DNA from: Puia sp.
GTDB lineage: Bacteria > Bacteroidota > Bacteroidia > Chitinophagales > Chitinophagaceae
Reading direction: 5' to 3'
Length of the DNA: 64,000 nucleotides
Assembly (NCBI GenBank): GCA_031292515.1
Contig: JARLGZ010000034.1
Location: 62,001 to 126,000, forward strand
Shown: positions 9,019-17,347 of the stretch, piece by piece
Numbering within the stretch: position 1 is the stretch's first letter
Layout: each line of letters opens with the position of its first letter
Program-made: the position numbers and the translations under genes
Notes under the pieces: model-generated
What the model was told of the DNA's origin: nothing
Databases searched by the model: none
What the model saw: only the letters and a program-made list of their open reading frames with translations

Positions 9019-10197
9019 TTGGTATACAAGGTTTTCTCTTACGACCGCCCCCTGACACTCGAATCCGGCACCACGCTGCCGGGCTACCACCTGGCGTATA
9101 CGACGCACGGAAGACTCAACACGGCAAAAGACAATGTCGTCTGGGTTTTCCATGCTCTTACCGCCAACAGCGACCCTGCGGAATGGTGGCCGGGTTTGAT
9201 CGGGGAAGGACGGCTTTTTGACCCCTCCCGCTATTTTATCGTCTGTGTAAATATGCCTGGCAGTTGCTACGGCAGCATAGGCCCCCTGGATAACGACAGG
9301 TCCGCGCCGGCCACCCAAGCCCCCGCCCCAGCCCCCTATTACCATGACTTCCCCTTGTTCACCCCCCTGGATATGATCCGGGCCTACCAGCCCCTGAAGG
9401 ATTTCCTGGGAATCGGCAAGATCCATATCGGCATCGGGGGATCCATGGGCGGTCAGCAACTCCTCGAATGGGCCGTCGAAGAACCGGAGACCTTCGATTT
9501 TATCTTCCCGATCGCTACCAATGCCCGGCATTCACCCTGGGGCATCGCCTTCAATACCTCGCAGCGGATGGCCATCGAAACAGACTCCACATGGACCGAA
9601 AGACACCCGCGGGCCGGCCTGAAAGGCATGAAGACGGCCAGGGCCATCGCCCTGCTGTCCTATCGCAATTATGAGACTTACGAGGAGAAACAGCCCCGAT
9701 CAGACCATTTCCCTTTCGAGCCTCAGCATGCCGGCGACCAAAACCCCGGATACAGCGGACAAACACATGGAAATACCGGTCAGGCGGACCGCGGCATCAC
9801 CCGGGAGCTTTGGGATGGCGCCGCCTCCTATCAGCGCTATCAGGGCGAAAAACTGGCCAAAAGATTCAATGCATTCAGCTATTATGCCCTGAGCAAAAGC
9901 ATGGATTCCCATGATGTCGGACGCGGGCGGGGAGGAGTGATAAAAGCCCTGCAAAGAATCCGGGCTAAAACATTAGCCATTGGTATTGAATCGGATATAC
10001 TATTCCCGCCAACAGAGCAGCAGGAGATAGCCTCGCTGATTCCGGGGGCCGCCTACCGGTCTATCCGCTCTTCCTATGGCCACGATGGCTTCCTCCTCGA
10101 ATCGACGGCCCTGACAGGCCTCATCGACGGCTTTTTACTGGCCAGGGACACCGGGACGCCCAGGTTGAACGGACAGCTTGCCGTGAATAGCTTCTAG
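9019..10197 (+). CDS. metX: Homoserine O-acetyltransferase
   Basis: MetX acetylates homoserine for MetY/MetB. It has the alpha/beta-hydrolase fold: the nucleophile elbow GGSMGGQ gives S142, and the late ESDILFPP and YGHDGFLLE supply the catalytic Asp and His. NMPGSCYGSIGP fits the oxyanion region. The start is TTG at 9019, 10 nt after the metY stop; no ATG lies near enough. Residues about 223-266 form a hydrophilic insertion rich in Gln, Gly and Pro, just before the conserved AASYQRYQGEKL segment, where related enzymes are usually shorter. Acetyl rather than succinyl use is inferred from the metY linkage. Confidence 0.92.
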   Translation: MVYKVFSYDRPLTLESGTTLPGYHLAYTTHGRLNTAKDNVVWVFHALTANSDPAEWWPGLIGEGRLFDPSRYFIVCVNMPGSCYGSIGPLDNDRSAPATQAPAPAPYYHDFPLFTPLDMIRAYQPLKDFLGIGKIHIGIGGSMGGQQLLEWAVEEPETFDFIFPIATNARHSPWGIAFNTSQRMAIETDSTWTERHPRAGLKGMKTARAIALLSYRNYETYEEKQPRSDHFPFEPQHAGDQNPGYSGQTHGNTGQADRGITRELWDGAASYQRYQGEKLAKRFNAFSYYALSKSMDSHDVGRGRGGVIKALQRIRAKTLAIGIESDILFPPTEQQEIASLIPGAAYRSIRSSYGHDGFLLESTALTGLIDGFLLARDTGTPRLNGQLAVNSF

Positions 10198-10282
10198 CCG
10201 GTACAATTTTCCCTTTATTTCAGGAAAAAGGGGGAACTTTGCCGACTTTTCGTACACAACCACCCAATAACAAAATGCAAGT

Positions 10283-11539
10283 ATGGAAGCACACAAGCAG
10301 CTCACGATAGGTCTATTCGGATTCGGCGTAGTGGGAGAAGGCCTTTATAAAGTCCTGCAACAGACCCCCTCGCTAAAAGCCTCCATAAAAAGGGTCTGTA
10401 TCAAGAACCCCGGCAAAAAGAGGGAAGCCCCCGCCGAACTCTTCACCACGGAAAGAGACGATCTGCTCTCCGACCCCGATATCAATGTGATCGTCGAAGT
10501 GATCAACGAATCCGGCCCCGCTTTTGAAATCGTCTCCACAGCCCTGAAAAACGGCAAATCGGTGGTGAGCGCCAGTAAAAAAATGATCGCCGAACACCTG
10601 CCGGAATTACTGAAACTGCAACAGGAGACCGGAGAATCGTTTCTTTATGAATCGGCGGCCTGCGCGTCTATCCCGGTAATCAGGAACCTCGAAGAATATT
10701 ATGACAACGACCTCCTCCATTCGATAAAGGCGATCGTAAACGGGTCCACCAATTTTATCCTCACAAAAATGTTCGAAGACCGGCTGGACTTCCAGCAGGC
10801 CCTCCTCCTCGCACAACAGCTTGGTTTTGCGGAGAGCGACCCCTCCCTCGACGTCGAAGGCTATGACGCCGCCAACAAGTGGACATTCCTGCTGACCCAC
10901 GCCTATGGCATCATCGAAAAAACAGCGAACCTGGTATTCAACGGCATCCAGGATATCCAGTTGTCCGATGCCGTCGTGGCAAAGGAAAAACACTACGATA
11001 TCAAACTCGTCGCCCAGGCCAAAAAACTGCAGAACGGCAAAGTAGCGGCCTTCGTACTTCCACAATTTATAAAGCAGGACGACCACCTGGCCTTCGTAAA
11101 GAATGAATACAATGGCGTGGTGATCGAGAGCGGGTTCTCGGACAAACAGTTTTTCTATGGCAAGGGCGCCGGCAGCTTCCCCACAGCCTCCGCCATCCTC
11201 AGCGACCTGTCCGCCCTCCGCTACCAGTATAAATATGAATACAAGAAACTCTACCACCACAAGCCCCACGAACTGACGGACGACTTCTTTGTACGCACCT
11301 ATATCAGCTTCGATGACTGGAAATATATCCCCCGCGATAAATTTGAATGGATAGAAGAATGGCATGCCGAGACAGACAGAAAATATCTCGTTGGCGTCAT
11401 CCACTTCCGCGAATTGAAAGAGCATACCTGGTGGAAAGAGAACGACACCTCCCTCGTACTCTCACCCGAACCCATCATCGAAGACGTCGAGATCAGGAAG
11501 CTGAAGAAAAAGAGCCTGGAACTGGCTGGGATCGTGTAA
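10283..11539 (+). CDS. hom: Homoserine dehydrogenase
   Basis: This monofunctional enzyme reduces aspartate semialdehyde to homoserine, the substrate of MetX. GLFGFGVVGEGL (residues 10-21) is the Rossmann dinucleotide loop, and SAACASIPVI, AIVNGSTNFILTKM and DVEGYDAANKW are the family's active-site segments, with the lysine in DAANKW as candidate acid/base. No aspartokinase domain is fused. The last 90 residues (FFVRTYISFDDW...VGVIHFRELKEH) sit where an ACT domain can occur but do not read as a clear ACT. It is 85 bp after metX on the same strand, so the block supplies its own homoserine. Confidence 0.92.
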   Translation: MEAHKQLTIGLFGFGVVGEGLYKVLQQTPSLKASIKRVCIKNPGKKREAPAELFTTERDDLLSDPDINVIVEVINESGPAFEIVSTALKNGKSVVSASKKMIAEHLPELLKLQQETGESFLYESAACASIPVIRNLEEYYDNDLLHSIKAIVNGSTNFILTKMFEDRLDFQQALLLAQQLGFAESDPSLDVEGYDAANKWTFLLTHAYGIIEKTANLVFNGIQDIQLSDAVVAKEKHYDIKLVAQAKKLQNGKVAAFVLPQFIKQDDHLAFVKNEYNGVVIESGFSDKQFFYGKGAGSFPTASAILSDLSALRYQYKYEYKKLYHHKPHELTDDFFVRTYISFDDWKYIPRDKFEWIEEWHAETDRKYLVGVIHFRELKEHTWWKENDTSLVLSPEPIIEDVEIRKLKKKSLELAGIV

Positions 11540-11561
11540 GGCTGGCGGCAGCATTCACCAT

Positions 11562-11598
11562 AAAAAAAATTCCCGACCGCAATCGCGAATCGGGAATT
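11562..11598 (-). terminator. Intrinsic terminator of the susC-susD operon
   Basis: Read on the minus strand, AATTCCCGA (11598-11590) pairs with TCGGGAATT (11576-11568) around a 13-nt loop and runs into eight T residues (11569-11562). It lies 21 bp beyond the stop of the 11620-12102 gene. On the plus strand the hairpin lacks a T-tract, so it mainly serves the leftward operon. Confidence 0.8.
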
Positions 11599-11619
11599 GA
11601 CAATTCAGAAAAAGGTGTG

Positions 11620-12102
11620 CTATTTCAAAGGCATATCCGCCACTTCGACATCCCAATGCGCCAGCAACAGCTCGAACCGGTGCTGTTCCGACTTTGCCAA
11701 CGCATCGAGGTCCGGATAGAGCTGTTTCTTATAAGGCGTCACCAGGTCTTCGTCAAAGGCCAGGGCCACCGTCTTAAAGACGACTGTCACCCGGAAATCC
11801 CAGCGGGTCTCTTCCCCGCTATGGAATCGCGGAGCCTCCGCCTTGATACTGATCACATCGCCTTTCTCCATCGCTTTTTTCAGGAGGGGATAGTGATTCG
11901 CCTTCCAAAGGTTGATAAACTCTTCGGCATGCCCCCATTTTACCCGGTAATAACTCTCGATCGCAAAATAGCTTTCCTGCGGCGATACGCCCTTCTGGGC
12001 CATGCCGCTTACGGTCATCGAGAATACGGCCAGTACGGCCAACATCCAATTCTTTCCGCCGAAGCGGCCAGCTGCTGTGTTCATGGTGGTTGTCGTGCTC
12101 AT
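11620..12102 (-). CDS. Small exported protein of unknown function, third gene of the susCD operon
   Basis: The protein has 160 residues. Residues 18-36 (WMLAVLAVFSMTVSGMAQ) are a signal peptide ending at a plausible AQ-K cleavage site. The mature part (ESYFAIESYYRVKWGHAEEFINLWKANHYPLLKKAMEKGDVISI, and later WDFRVTVVFKTVALAFDED) has the alternating strand/helix feel of a dimeric alpha/beta-barrel (NIPSNAP/ABM-like) protein, but I cannot assign a family. It lies 47 bp after susD and just before the operon terminator, so it probably works with the SusC/SusD transporter in the periplasm. An internal ATG at 12084 is an alternative start. Confidence 0.6.
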   Translation of the reverse strand: MSTTTTMNTAAGRFGGKNWMLAVLAVFSMTVSGMAQKGVSPQESYFAIESYYRVKWGHAEEFINLWKANHYPLLKKAMEKGDVISIKAEAPRFHSGEETRWDFRVTVVFKTVALAFDEDLVTPYKKQLYPDLDALAKSEQHRFELLLAHWDVEVADMPLK

Positions 12103-12149
12103 GTTTTATTTTTTGTCGATTGAGTAATCTGAATCTAAGGCTGCTGAAT

Positions 12150-13691
12150 TTAAGGCTGCCAGAACAATTTTGCCGTCACTACATCCGCACCGCCCGGAAG
12201 CGCCGCCACCGCCGCCGCCCAATTCTTGTTATTCGAAGTCTGCTCTGCCGGCGGATAGTAGAATCTCAGAGGAAAGGCCGTTATAGCAGCCACCGGTGGA
12301 CTCACCGTATTGATATCAGGATAGCCCAGTCTCCGGATCTCCGTCCACGAATCCCAGTTGCGGTTGGCAAAAGCGATCCATTTCTGATAGCCGATCTTCT
12401 GCCTCCAGGTACCCGTAGCCGTAGAATAGGCCACAGCCGGCTGGCTAAGATAAGCCAGGACGTCCGAATAACTGCCGCCCCAGTATTGAATAGAAGCGCT
12501 GACCGCGCTGTCATAATAGATTTCCGCCGTCGATCCCGTGGAAATGCCCCTTTCCGTTGCTTCCGCCAACAGGAAAGACGTCTCCGAATAGTCCAGCAGG
12601 TCGCCGGGAAAACCGGCAGACAGCCACTGCGCAGAGAAGGAGGAGAGCTGCGTCGAAGAATTTCCTCCGCCGGCGATACCACCGGAATACTGGTTATTGG
12701 GATCCTTCGTGAACAGCAGCGGCAGCCGGGGATCGTTCCAGGATACCAGCGTATTGATAAAATAGGAAGAAGGACTATAATAATGCAGGTTCGCCCCGTT
12801 GACAAGATCCTGCCACAAAGGATTGGAATTTACGACCGCACTCGGGTCATAGTCGAAGACCGCATTATCGGCGTTTGACTGGAAGACACCCGTAGCGATA
12901 GCCTCCTGCGCCTTGGTCGCCCCCGTCGTCGGATCGGTGTCGGCGATCAGCAACGCCAGCTTCAGCTTGAGCGTGGCCGCAAATTTCTTCCACTGTGCCG
13001 TATTGCCGTGGTAGAACTGATCGGCACTTCCCAAAGAACCGGCTGACGTATTCAGCCCCGCGATAGCCGTATCCAGCCTTTGCAGCAAATCGTATTCGAC
13101 GGTCTTGGCATCGTCGTATTTCGGAAAAGGGATCGTACGGTTTAAGGCCTGGCTATAAGGAATATTCCCATAGGTATTCACCAGGAGACTATAGGCATAC
13201 ACTTCGAGAATATCGGTCACGATCAGGTCATTCCTCAACACGTCCGGGTCCTGGACATCGGTACTGTACAGGCTTTTGGCCTGCGCCAGGTTGCTCAGCG
13301 CATTGGTATAGATATTCGTCCACCAGCCCCCGGGGGCGTTGTTGGTGGCAAACTTATAGTTGGATTCGACGGCAAACGTATTCTCCGACCAGACCTGCGC
13401 GACGACCCTGAACGGCGCCGAACCCCAGAACTCCGTCGTGTAGAGGTCGACCAGCGCCTTCTCCCCCGCTACAAACACGGAAGCGGAAGGGGCAGACAAG
13501 GAAGCCTTCGGGTTGTTGTTCAGGCTCGTGATATTCTTCGTGCAGGACACCAGCAGCGATGAAGCTACCGACGTCATCAAGACCGCCACGATGACCTTCT
13601 TAATCCCGGCCACTTTCCGTATCCCGGTTACGGTCGGTATCCTGCCCACCATCGATATTTTTATAATCTTTTTCATGTTTTTGCTTTTCAT
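12150..13691 (-). CDS. susD: SusD/RagB-family outer-membrane lipoprotein (SusD-like_2 type)
   Basis: SusD-like proteins cap the SusC barrel and capture ligand at the cell surface. The N-terminus has a long basic stretch, then a signal sequence ending SSLLVSCTKN, with the lipobox cysteine near residue 50; the true start may be the internal MKKIIK (13676). The mature protein has the TPR-like helical start (SASVFVAGEKALVDLYTTEFWG), WWTNIYTNALSNLAQAK, and late YQKWIAFANRNWDSWTEIRRLGYP plus RFYYPPAEQTSN, all typical of the SusD-like_2 branch. It lies 10 nt after susC. No glycoside hydrolase is nearby, so the ligand is open; the shared operator with met genes hints at a sulfur compound. Confidence 0.9.
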   Translation of the reverse strand: MKSKNMKKIIKISMVGRIPTVTGIRKVAGIKKVIVAVLMTSVASSLLVSCTKNITSLNNNPKASLSAPSASVFVAGEKALVDLYTTEFWGSAPFRVVAQVWSENTFAVESNYKFATNNAPGGWWTNIYTNALSNLAQAKSLYSTDVQDPDVLRNDLIVTDILEVYAYSLLVNTYGNIPYSQALNRTIPFPKYDDAKTVEYDLLQRLDTAIAGLNTSAGSLGSADQFYHGNTAQWKKFAATLKLKLALLIADTDPTTGATKAQEAIATGVFQSNADNAVFDYDPSAVVNSNPLWQDLVNGANLHYYSPSSYFINTLVSWNDPRLPLLFTKDPNNQYSGGIAGGGNSSTQLSSFSAQWLSAGFPGDLLDYSETSFLLAEATERGISTGSTAEIYYDSAVSASIQYWGGSYSDVLAYLSQPAVAYSTATGTWRQKIGYQKWIAFANRNWDSWTEIRRLGYPDINTVSPPVAAITAFPLRFYYPPAEQTSNNKNWAAAVAALPGGADVVTAKLFWQP

Positions 13692-13701
13692 TTTTCAGGG
13701 T

Positions 13702-16700
13702 TTAGAATCTCAGTTTTACGTTGAAGGCGAAGGTTCTCACACTGGGATAAACCCCCGTCTGGTAACCGATACCCGCATTCGGATTGTAGACGATCGGCGC
13801 ACTCGAGGAAGTGGTCGTAGACGCGGCGCCCTGTTCGGGATCCGCATACGGGAGATTCTTATGGATGATCCAAAGATTCCTGCCGGTCAGCGACAGATCG
13901 ATGCCCTTGACAAAAGCCGACTGCCCGAGAAGACCGTCCGGTACCGACCAGCTCAACGCCACTTCCCGCAACTTGATGTAACTGGCATCGTAGACATAAG
14001 ATTTTGCCGCGATATTGTTGATGGAACCAAAGGGAAAATTCTGCGCCGTATTGATATCCGAGATATCGACCCGTGTCGTGTTGGCCTCCCCGTTGGAGGT
14101 CACGCCTTTTAACACCAGGCCGCCACCCTGGCTGACCGGGCTTCGGACCGGGTTCCCCAGGCTGTTCTTGCCGGCCGTCTCGGGGATCACCCCCGACCAG
14201 GACGCATAGTCCATATCCAGGGAATAGACATCCCCGCCCTGTTTGACATCGATCAGGAAGCTCAACCCGAAATTCTTATAGCGGAAGCTGTTTGTGATGC
14301 CGCCCAACCAGTCGGGGTTGATATCCCCGATATCCGACTTGGTATTCGCAGCCTTGACAGGATAGCCGTTGGCGTCGATCAGCCGCTGACCATTCTTATA
14401 TTGATAATCGGAGCCCCGCAGGATACCGCTCGACTTACCCACTTCCGCAACGAGCTGGATGGAATTCTGATAGTTCGCGATGGTATAAGAAGACTGGCCC
14501 CCATACAAAGAGATGACCTTGTTGTTATTCTTGCTCCAGTTCAGCAGGACCGTCCAGCTGAAATCCTTTGTCTTTACCGGAATGGCGTTTACGCTCAACT
14601 CCACACCCTGGTTCTGGATCGTCCCGCCGTTCACATAGAACAGCCCGAAACCGGAAGCAGCCGAGGGAATGATCGGCGTGATCTGGTTGTTCAGCCGCGA
14701 ATGATAATAAGTGAGGTCGAAACCGAGACGGTTCTTCAGGAAGGCGGCTTCCAGGCCGGCCTCATAAGTCTGGTTCCGCTCAGGCAGCAGGTTGGGATTG
14801 TTGTTCGTCGTCGTATAGGTGAAAAGAGTCTGCCCGTTGAAGGGTGTGCCCGCCGTAAAAGTATTCTGCGTGCTGTAAGCAGGAGCATCGCCGCCTACTT
14901 CCGCATAGTTGGCCCGCAGTTTACCATAAGAGAGCCAGTTCAGATCGGGCAGCAACTTCGAAAAGAGGAAATTGGCGGAGACCGCGGGATAATAATAGGT
15001 GTTATTCCCCTTCGGCAGGGTCGAAGACTGGTCCCGGCGCAGGGTCGCATCCAATACCACCAGCTCCTTATAGGTCAGGGTGCCCCCGGCAAACAAACCA
15101 TCCACCTCTTTCTCCGCATAATATTCTACGGGCGGCGCCGGTGTCTTCACCGAATTGGCCAGCGCATAGTAATGGGGAACGACGAGCCCGCCACTGGTGG
15201 CGGCGGAAGTGGAAGAATTGACGTCTTGCCGGACATTGCCTCCAAACAGGGCCTTCAGACTGAAAGCGCTGCTTAGCTTCTTGTCATAGTTCAGCAGAAG
15301 GTCATAGTTGGTCTCCCCGTAGGTCCCAAGATATTTGCTGTAGGAAGGGGTCTGGAAGGATCCAACCGCGATACGCGTCTCAAACAGCTGGTTATAGCTA
15401 TCCTTGGACACGCGGCCCAGCAGGTTGAATTCATCGCTGATCTTGTAATTCAGGCTGATATTGCCAAAATAACGCTGGCGTGAATCGTTGTTATAGTTCT
15501 CATACTGAGTCCAGTAGGCATTGTTATGATAGGCGGCCGCAGGAAGATTCCCGGGCCCGGCGGTCGCATAACCGCCCAGCCAGTTCCAGGTATTATTCGT
15601 ACGCGTCCTGAAATAATCGGCCTTCTGTTCCTGCATGTTTACATTCGTCGGCCACCACTGCCGGAAATCCCGGATGGAGGTATTGGTAGCCCGGAAATCA
15701 TAGCTGCTCCGGTTGAGCCCGTTCTCGTCGACATAGTTGATCTGGCCGCCGAGTGTAAGCTGATCGCTCAGGTTATAGGTCACACCCAGATTGAGCGCAT
15801 TCTTCTTGATATTGCTGTTGGGAAGGGCGCCCTTGTCATAGCTGTTGGTATAGCCGGCCCTTACGGAAGACCTATCATTGGCGGAATTGATGAAAACGCC
15901 CGTGATATTGGTGACCGGGGTCACCAGGAAATCCGTGGCCTCATGATGGGGAGCGGCTACCCAGGGAGTGGCCTTCCCGAAATTCGCATTGCCGGGTGAG
16001 AAAGCATCCCATTGATAGACTTTTAACGCAGGATCATACGCGGACCCCCAGACCTGGTCTTCATCGGTCTCTACGATGCTGACAGGCTGTCCTCCGCTGC
16101 CGACGGCCGGCTGGTAATAAAAATAGCCGTCCGGTGAACTGGCGCCCGCGCTCCCGTAACCCTGTCCGTATTGCGTCTGGTACTTCGGTAGCGTGCTCTT
16201 ATCGATGGAACCGAGTTGAATGCTCTGGTTGACGGTGATCCCCAGGGCCTTATTCTTCGGATTGGCTTTCTTCGTAGTGATGACGATGACACCATTCGAC
16301 GCGCGGGAACCATATAAAGCCGAGGCCGCAGCCCCCTTTAACGCGGTCACCGACTCGATATCGTCCGGGTTGATATCCGAAGCCGGGTTCCCCAGGTCAT
16401 AACCGCCCAGGTTCTGCGAACTGTTGTCATAAGGCACCCCGTCCACGACGAACAGCGCCTGGTTGGACTGCGTCAGCGACTTCGTGCCGCGCAGGATCAC
16501 ATTGGAACTCCCGCCGAGCGCATTGCTGGAAGTGATCTGCAGACCGGCTATCTTGCCCGACAAATTATTCAGGAAATTGGTATTGGGCGTCCGGTTCAGC
16601 TCCGAAGCCTGTATCTGCTGGGTGGCGTAAGGCAACGAATTCCGGGTTCTCCGGATGCCCAATGCCGTGGTGACGAGCACCGAATCCAGCGAGCCGGAAG

Positions 16701-17016
16701 AGGAAGTCAATACCACCTGGAGAGGAACAGGACTGTCCGCGCTGACCTCGACGGCATTCGCGGAAACGGAAGAGACGACGAGGATATCGCCGGGCTTTAC
16801 GACGATGCTGAAAGCTCCCTGCGCATTAGAGGCCACCCCCTGCCTGCCGCCCTTCACACGGATCGTAGCACCCGGAACGGGGTTTCCATGCTCATCCGTC
16901 ACCGTGCCGCTGAGAGGATGGGATTGTGCGAATGATCCCGTAGAAAGCAGCAAAAGTCCCGTCGACACCAGGATCCCCGGTAAAAAGCCCCGTAATAGCA
17001 AGGCGAATTTTCTCAT
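13702..17016 (-). CDS. susC: SusC/RagA-family TonB-linked outer-membrane transporter
   Basis: At 1104 residues this is a full-length SusC-type TonB-dependent barrel. After a signal peptide (ending TGSFAQ) comes a carboxypeptidase-D regulatory-like domain (LSGTVTDEHGNPVPGATIRVKGG), then the plug domain with FLNNLSGKIAGLQITSS, the RGTKSL and VVDGVPYDNS segments and the SusC hallmark ALKGAAASALYGSRASNGVIVITTKK. The rest is the 22-strand barrel ending in an aromatic-rich strand (FAFNVKLRF). It transports bulky ligands with its SusD partner using TonB energy. It starts the three-gene operon; its promoter carries the same dyad as metY. Confidence 0.95.
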   Translation of the reverse strand: MRKFALLLRGFLPGILVSTGLLLLSTGSFAQSHPLSGTVTDEHGNPVPGATIRVKGGRQGVASNAQGAFSIVVKPGDILVVSSVSANAVEVSADSPVPLQVVLTSSSGSLDSVLVTTALGIRRTRNSLPYATQQIQASELNRTPNTNFLNNLSGKIAGLQITSSNALGGSSNVILRGTKSLTQSNQALFVVDGVPYDNSSQNLGGYDLGNPASDINPDDIESVTALKGAAASALYGSRASNGVIVITTKKANPKNKALGITVNQSIQLGSIDKSTLPKYQTQYGQGYGSAGASSPDGYFYYQPAVGSGGQPVSIVETDEDQVWGSAYDPALKVYQWDAFSPGNANFGKATPWVAAPHHEATDFLVTPVTNITGVFINSANDRSSVRAGYTNSYDKGALPNSNIKKNALNLGVTYNLSDQLTLGGQINYVDENGLNRSSYDFRATNTSIRDFRQWWPTNVNMQEQKADYFRTRTNNTWNWLGGYATAGPGNLPAAAYHNNAYWTQYENYNNDSRQRYFGNISLNYKISDEFNLLGRVSKDSYNQLFETRIAVGSFQTPSYSKYLGTYGETNYDLLLNYDKKLSSAFSLKALFGGNVRQDVNSSTSAATSGGLVVPHYYALANSVKTPAPPVEYYAEKEVDGLFAGGTLTYKELVVLDATLRRDQSSTLPKGNNTYYYPAVSANFLFSKLLPDLNWLSYGKLRANYAEVGGDAPAYSTQNTFTAGTPFNGQTLFTYTTTNNNPNLLPERNQTYEAGLEAAFLKNRLGFDLTYYHSRLNNQITPIIPSAASGFGLFYVNGGTIQNQGVELSVNAIPVKTKDFSWTVLLNWSKNNNKVISLYGGQSSYTIANYQNSIQLVAEVGKSSGILRGSDYQYKNGQRLIDANGYPVKAANTKSDIGDINPDWLGGITNSFRYKNFGLSFLIDVKQGGDVYSLDMDYASWSGVIPETAGKNSLGNPVRSPVSQGGGLVLKGVTSNGEANTTRVDISDINTAQNFPFGSINNIAAKSYVYDASYIKLREVALSWSVPDGLLGQSAFVKGIDLSLTGRNLWIIHKNLPYADPEQGAASTTTSSSAPIVYNPNAGIGYQTGVYPSVRTFAFNVKLRF

Positions 17017-17040
17017 AAAGTAGATTTTATCTGATAAAAC

Positions 17041-17085
17041 TGTTTTGATTGTGAATGTTTTGATTATGACCGTTTTGATTATGCG
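17041..17085. repeat. Three tandem copies of a 15-16-bp unit in the susC leader
   Basis: TGTTTTGATTGTGAA, TGTTTTGATTATGACC and GTTTTGATTATGCG lie head to tail between the susC start codon and its promoter dyad. The unit is AT-rich, and the copies differ at one to three bases. Confidence 0.7.
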
Positions 17086-17125
17086 AAGGCAATGTCTTTC
17101 CTCATTTCTGCTTCGATCCGGATCT

Positions 17126-17152
17126 AATAGCCTACAAAATTAGTAGGCTATT
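17126..17152 (-). promoter_or_regulatory. susC promoter with extended dyad operator (site C)
   Basis: AATAGCCTAC and GTAGGCTATT form a perfect 10-bp inverted repeat around a 7-bp spacer. On the minus strand, the coding direction for susC, the centre reads CCTAC-TAATTTT-GTAGG and contains TAATTTTG, an exact TAnnTTTG -7 element. It lies 110 bp upstream of the susC start. It is the most symmetric of the three matching sites (5707, 7445, 17126), which points to repression by a dimeric regulator covering the promoter. Confidence 0.7.
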
Positions 17153-17264
17153 TACAATAAAAAAAATATTTAACTTCTTTCGGTAAAAATAAGATCGGCA
17201 ATAACACCGGAAATTTGCTTATAGGAGGGATGGCGGACAAACACAGGACACTACTCACAAACAC

Positions 17265-17304
17265 GGGAGATTCATCCCAAACACAAGAGATTCATCCCAA
17301 ACAC
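17265..17304. repeat. 20-bp tandem duplication between susC and the 17348 gene
   Basis: The unit GGGAGATTCATCCCAAACAC is followed at once by AAGAGATTCATCCCAAACAC, with further CAAACAC fragments on both sides (17236-17310). The rest of the 330-bp gap holds the susC promoter and no gene. Confidence 0.7.
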
Positions 17305-17347
17305 CGGGACTCTAAGACCAGTCCGCCCGTCTGGCGACCTTCCGGGT

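Noticed and set aside
11620-17016. Polysaccharide utilisation locus
   Set aside because: No glycoside hydrolase, lyase or sugar kinase is adjacent; only the transporter pair and a small protein are present.
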